From the NCBI RefSeq assembly GCF_000145035.1, contig NC_014389.1:297400-361399 (forward strand): a stretch of 64,000 nt of DNA. Direction: 5' to 3'. A program made the position numbers and the translations under genes. Shown one piece after another: positions 60,868 to 64,000 of this stretch. The notes beneath the pieces are model-generated. The model was given only the letters and a program-made list of their open reading frames with translations. It was not told the origin of the DNA and did no database searches. The stretch comes from Butyrivibrio proteoclasticus B316 (GTDB lineage Bacteria > Bacillota > Clostridia > Lachnospirales > Lachnospiraceae). Within the stretch, counting starts at the first letter, position 1; each line of letters opens with the position of its first letter.

Positions 60868-60910
60868 AAAATGGAGCCGTGTGTTTTTCTGCACAACAGC
60901 TCCATTATGG
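60868..60910 (-). terminator. Hairpin with class 1 motif in its loop
   Basis: ATGGAGC and GCTCCAT arms. The loop contains TGTGCAGAAAAA but no -10 box lies 20 nt further, so this copy is a terminator and not counted as a promoter. Confidence 0.55.
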
Positions 60911-61030
60911 ACTGAAAAAGACTGCATAGGCGCTAGGACACTACACAATCTTACAATTGTGACGCCTGTTTGCGCCCTATTCAGCCTCTTATTTATGGCT
61001 CTTTTGAGCCAAAGAAGGAAGGAATTCTTC

Positions 61031-61055
61031 GTTACTAAGTTGGCTGCTTAGTAAC
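61031..61055. repeat. Perfect inverted repeat beside the partition region
   Basis: GTTACTAAG and CTTAGTAAC, 9-bp arms around TTGGCTG. A GGCTC-TTTT-GAGCC hairpin lies 30 bp to the left. It may be a protein-binding site (partition or recombination) or part of a terminator. Confidence 0.45.
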
Positions 61056-61079
61056 AAATATAAACTATCATTAAATGTT

Positions 61080-61800
61080 TCATTACTTGTTATGTCAGAT
61101 ATAAAAAATAATAAAATCCTCCTTTTGTCTCAGGAATGTCTTTTGCTCAATTACTTATAATAAAGTTATTCTTATTGTTCTTTATATTTATTTTTATCAT
61201 TATTATCTTTATAATAAATACGTTAATTATTATGAATTTTATATTTATAATGACTATTTTAAATAATATAATGCAATATTTTACATTTTACCTTTACAGG
61301 CTCTATTTATCTGTGTATTATAATTATTGTATTTAATTTCTTTATATAATTGTTTATCATTATTTATATTATTATATTTATTTTCATTATAATAATTAGC
61401 TTAAATATCATCATTATAATAATATAGTTCTTTATTTTCTTTTGTATCTTTTGAATAATGTTATTCATTATTATAAAGTCTATCATTATTATAATTATGT
61501 ACCTTACACTATTTATTTAATTTATTTTCATTTAATTCTTTATTTTAATTATACTATATATTATAATGATACCATTTATTTTAAAGACAGCCTTTAATGT
61601 CTTTATATAAGCGATTACAATTATTTTAATGTATATAATGATGTTAATTTCTATATTTAATATAATGAACGTATTTATATTAATTGGGGACTTTATAATA
61701 AAGATAATAAGAAATATATTGATTACCTTTAAATAAAGGATTTATTTATTTTCATTATTTTCTTTATTTTAATGTTGTTATTTATTTAATTTAAAATAAA
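61080..61800. other. Extremely AT-rich tract, no gene
   Basis: About 720 bp with long runs of only A and T and many TTATTATAA-type steps, far richer in A+T than the rest. Open frames here are low-complexity. Its place directly before parA suggests an AT-rich centromere or DNA-unwinding region, in keeping with the AT-hook of the partner protein. Confidence 0.6.
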
Positions 61801-61819
61801 TTTGTTGGAGGAAAATCAA

Positions 61820-62587
61820 ATGAGTATTACAATCTCAACGATTAACCAGAAAGGTGGCGCCGGCAAAACAACTACGGCTATCGAAGTTGCATATAATCTG
61901 GCTAATCTCGAAAAAAGAGTTCTTCTAATTGACATGGACTCACAGGTAGGTCTTACACATTATCTTCCTGTAGATCTTTCTAAACCTTCCATGTACAACG
62001 TGCTAAAGGCAGATAAAAAGATCATGGACGCCATCCAAAAATTAGACAGAATAGACGCAATCATTGCTTCTGAAGAACTGTCAAAATCAGATAAGGAATT
62101 CGTTGATTACGATGACATTTTTATATTAAAGGATATAATTGAAGCCATCCAAGACGATTATGACTATATTGTTGTAGATACGGGTCCACAGAGAAGCATT
62201 CTTCTTAATATGGTCTATGTAGCAAGCGACTATATCATTATTCCTAATTCTCTTGATAAAGGAAGTCTTAAGGGAGTCGAGAAGGTTTATAAAGATATTG
62301 AAAAACTCAGGACCGGAAAACGTCCAATTTCAAATGTTGAGATAGCGGCACTTCTTCTTACCCAGTGTCGTGAGAATCAGAATAACGACCAGGTTAAGAT
62401 AGATACTCTTTATGATGCAGCTAAAAACATGAAAGAAAATCCGATCGTAGCAACAATTAGGGCATTCACGGGGGTTAATACATGTAAAGATTATCAGGAA
62501 CCAATAATGGATTTCAGTAAGAGTTCAAGTGCAGCAATCGACTATAAGAACTTTACGTGGGATCTGGTAGAAAAGTTGGAGGCGTGA
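61820..62587 (+). CDS. parA: ParA-type partition ATPase
   Basis: 255 residues from MSITISTINQ (GGAGGAAAATCAA upstream). Deviant Walker A KGGAGKTTTA, motif VDTGPQRS, and a DxD-like MDSQVGL are typical. No N-terminal HTH, so it is a type Ib-like ParA that relies on the small partner encoded 1 bp downstream. It moves plasmid copies along the nucleoid. Confidence 0.93.
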   Translation: MSITISTINQKGGAGKTTTAIEVAYNLANLEKRVLLIDMDSQVGLTHYLPVDLSKPSMYNVLKADKKIMDAIQKLDRIDAIIASEELSKSDKEFVDYDDIFILKDIIEAIQDDYDYIVVDTGPQRSILLNMVYVASDYIIIPNSLDKGSLKGVEKVYKDIEKLRTGKRPISNVEIAALLLTQCRENQNNDQVKIDTLYDAAKNMKENPIVATIRAFTGVNTCKDYQEPIMDFSKSSSAAIDYKNFTWDLVEKLEA

Positions 62588-62588
62588 T

Positions 62589-63092
62589 ATGGAAGAAAAA
62601 AAACTTAGTCGCAGGGAACAAGTTAGACTGCTTAATAGAATTGACCTTGGCACCGGATCTTCCGATAATGAACCTGAAACCATCATTGATGTTCAATTAA
62701 AAAATTATAATAAACATGTAGAAGATGGGCTCAAGGAAGATGCAGAAGCGGAGAGTAGCGCTTTACCATCTTCGATTGTTGCTGGAGTGGAAGAGGGTAG
62801 TGCTAATGATGAAAACAGTCAGAAAGAGGAGAGGGTAGTAGAGGCAAATAAAGATACTCCTGAGCCAGAAATCAAAAGAGGAAAGGGCCGTCCAAGAAAA
62901 ACTGACGAGCACAGAACTAACTTTAATGCCCTTTTATCCGATTCCCAAAAAGATATGATTGACTGTGCATCAAAAGCTTTAGGCCTTTCAATGACGGAAT
63001 ATATTGTTATGCTAGTTGAAAATGACTACGAGGATAAGAAAGACTATTACGAGTTGGTAAAGAAAAATAGAGTTAATAGAGCTGTAAAATAA
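62589..63092 (+). CDS. ParA partner: AT-hook plus ribbon-helix-helix centromere binder
   Basis: 167 residues. Residues 1-~95 are acidic and probably disordered; KRGKGRPRK is an AT-hook; ~110-155 (FNALLSDSQKDMIDCASKAL...MTEYIVMLVENDY) is a ribbon-helix-helix. Such proteins bind centromere repeats and stimulate ParA. The AT-hook is unusual in this class and fits the AT-rich tract upstream of parA. GGAGGCGTGAT precedes the ATG. Confidence 0.75.
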   Translation: MEEKKLSRREQVRLLNRIDLGTGSSDNEPETIIDVQLKNYNKHVEDGLKEDAEAESSALPSSIVAGVEEGSANDENSQKEERVVEANKDTPEPEIKRGKGRPRKTDEHRTNFNALLSDSQKDMIDCASKALGLSMTEYIVMLVENDYEDKKDYYELVKKNRVNRAVK

Positions 63093-63101
63093 CATCCCAT
63101 T

Positions 63102-63130
63102 AAAGCGCCGGTTAGTTGGCGCTTTTTTAC
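63102..63130 (+). terminator. Terminator of the par operon
   Basis: AAAGCGCC and GGCGCTTT arms around GGTTAGTT, then a T run. Confidence 0.85.
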
Positions 63131-63244
63131 TACCTGTTTTATAAATAACCTAACACACAGGTGTGTTTATATATAATATTAATACACTAGTTATTATTAA
63201 TTAATTAAAGTAAAAATGGCTTAGACAAGGGCTTTATAAGCTAT

Positions 63245-63870
63245 TTAGGTGGAATAAAAGGGAACGAAACGAGGAAAGAAAGGGCACGCTGCGCGGTATA
63301 AAAGGGAAGGCCAGGGAGAAATAAATGGAGAATTCATAGGTGGTGAAGGATGGAACGTCCGGTGGAAAGAATGGGAACTATGGGTGGAATAAATTGGATT
63401 CCCCTTTTTACCACCCACAATATATAGTATTTAATATTTTTTTATTAACAAATTATTAAGATTATAAATAATAAATTTATGAAAAGTGGTAAAAATGGGA
63501 AACAAGGTTCCCTTTTTTACCACCTATAATTTTATATTTTGCTATATAATTGATGAAAAACTTATTATAAGTGGTATAAATGGGAACTTAAGAGGAATAA
63601 AAGGGAATGAAAAAAAAGTAAAAAAGATATAAAGGTGGAAGAAAAGGGAATGCAAGAGGAATAAAAAGGAAGAATTAAAGGCATCTAAAGATAAAGGTGG
63701 AAGAAAAGGGAACAGGTGGAGAAAAATGGAGTAAAATAAATACAAAATGATGTTCTGGTGGTACAAAAGGGAACTGGTGGCATAAAAGGGAATAGCAAAA
63801 TAGACAAAAAATTTTTTTTAGGTGGAAAGAAAGGGAATGATGGGTGGAAATAATTGGAGCTGCTTTTTAT
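63245..63870. repeat. Iteron field, probable replication origin
   Basis: About 18 copies, in both orientations, of GGTGGAANAAAAGGGAA-like units. Clear examples are at ~63248, 63360, 63690, 63756 and 63823. Two inverted copies form GGTTCCC...TTTACCACC palindromes near 63500. A and T tracts separate them. Repeats of this kind bind the Rep initiator and set copy number. The minus-strand open frame here is low-complexity and not a gene. Confidence 0.85.
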
Positions 63871-63984
63871 AATTATTAGAAATTAAGTTGTGATAATGAC
63901 GAAAATTTTAAATCGCTATTTTATCTGTTTGGTTTTAGATATCCAGTGACTATAATATAAGTATCTAGGCGATTTTTGTTCGTT

Positions 63985-64000
63985 TTAGGAGGGTATTGAT
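63985..64000 (+). promoter_or_regulatory. Ribosome binding site of a gene beyond the window
   Basis: AGGAGGGTATTGAT at the very end, so a plus-strand start codon should follow within a few bases. Position after iterons suggests the Rep initiator. Confidence 0.6.

Noticed and set aside
60868..60910. Class 1 promoter at 60884
   Set aside because: The motif lies in a terminator loop and no -10 box is present at the expected distance.
63542..63766. Minus-strand ORF of 74 residues
   Set aside because: It lies in the iteron field and codes only Phe/Leu/Ser/Pro low-complexity sequence.

Overview
The window looks like a plasmid or chromid of an obligately anaerobic, low-GC Firmicute, most likely a Lachnospiraceae bacterium of the Butyrivibrio type (inference from gene content, not from a search). 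It ends with a ParA-type ATPase, a small AT-hook/ribbon-helix-helix partner, an extremely AT-rich tract and a dense field of iteron-like repeats. Directly after the iterons, a ribosome binding site points at a gene just beyond the right edge, presumably rep. An oxygen-sensitive class III ribonucleotide reductase (NrdD/NrdG) with SSB is also present. No rRNA or tRNA gene was seen.

Layout. 0-8.3 kb: a cut-off IS4-type transposase, small hypothetical genes, a CHC2 zinc-finger protein, a CAP protein, a TnpB element that splits a gene, a sortase B, and decayed phage-type genes (KilA-N, tyrosine recombinase). 8.3-15.5 kb: a cell-surface locus with a trigger-factor-like lipoprotein, a second sortase B, a 1199-residue adhesin (thioester and Cna-B domains, sortase signal), a proline/glutamate-rich sortase substrate and a CAP protein. 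15.5-27.4 kb: small housekeeping-like plasmid genes (guanylate kinase-like, DUF4317, DUF1064, DUF457, DUF5688) and another TnpB insertion. 28-38.4 kb: an SF2 helicase plus a cluster of proteins built from tandem modules of about 48 residues, each module carrying DHLGN and helix-turn-helix-like signatures, most proteins ending in a C2H2-type zinc finger. One member is split by an IS200/IS605 tnpA-tnpB element and one by a miniature element. 38.6-43 kb: a CRISPR array of 9 repeats beside a Cas12a-like effector whose RuvC-I and RuvC-III aspartates are replaced, with no adaptation genes. 43-54.7 kb: hypothetical and membrane genes, a CPBP protease, and a PBECR4-like nuclease gene preceded by a structured RNA with its own strong promoter and terminator. 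54.7-60.8 kb: a thymidylate synthase remnant, nrdG, ssb, nrdD, a SLOG protein and an SGNH hydrolase. 60.8-64 kb: partition and origin region.

Three threads tie the window together. First, a family of about 325-bp non-coding elements (7 copies, 3 of them internally deleted) shares ends and insertion rule with the two lone-tnpB elements: insertion after TTTAT or TTAT, far end GTTCAT or GTTCAC. Removing the inserts restores reading frames in four host genes. The elements contain stems supported by compensatory changes, so they probably encode a structured RNA. Second, many genes are preceded by one of two recurrent promoter architectures that differ from the standard -35/-10 pair. Third, the CRISPR locus looks built for binding rather than cutting. 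Three of its six distinct spacers contain Shine-Dalgarno-like tracts, and one has a 14-nt seed identity with the ribosome binding site of a gene in this window. A natural CRISPR repressor is therefore a serious hypothesis.
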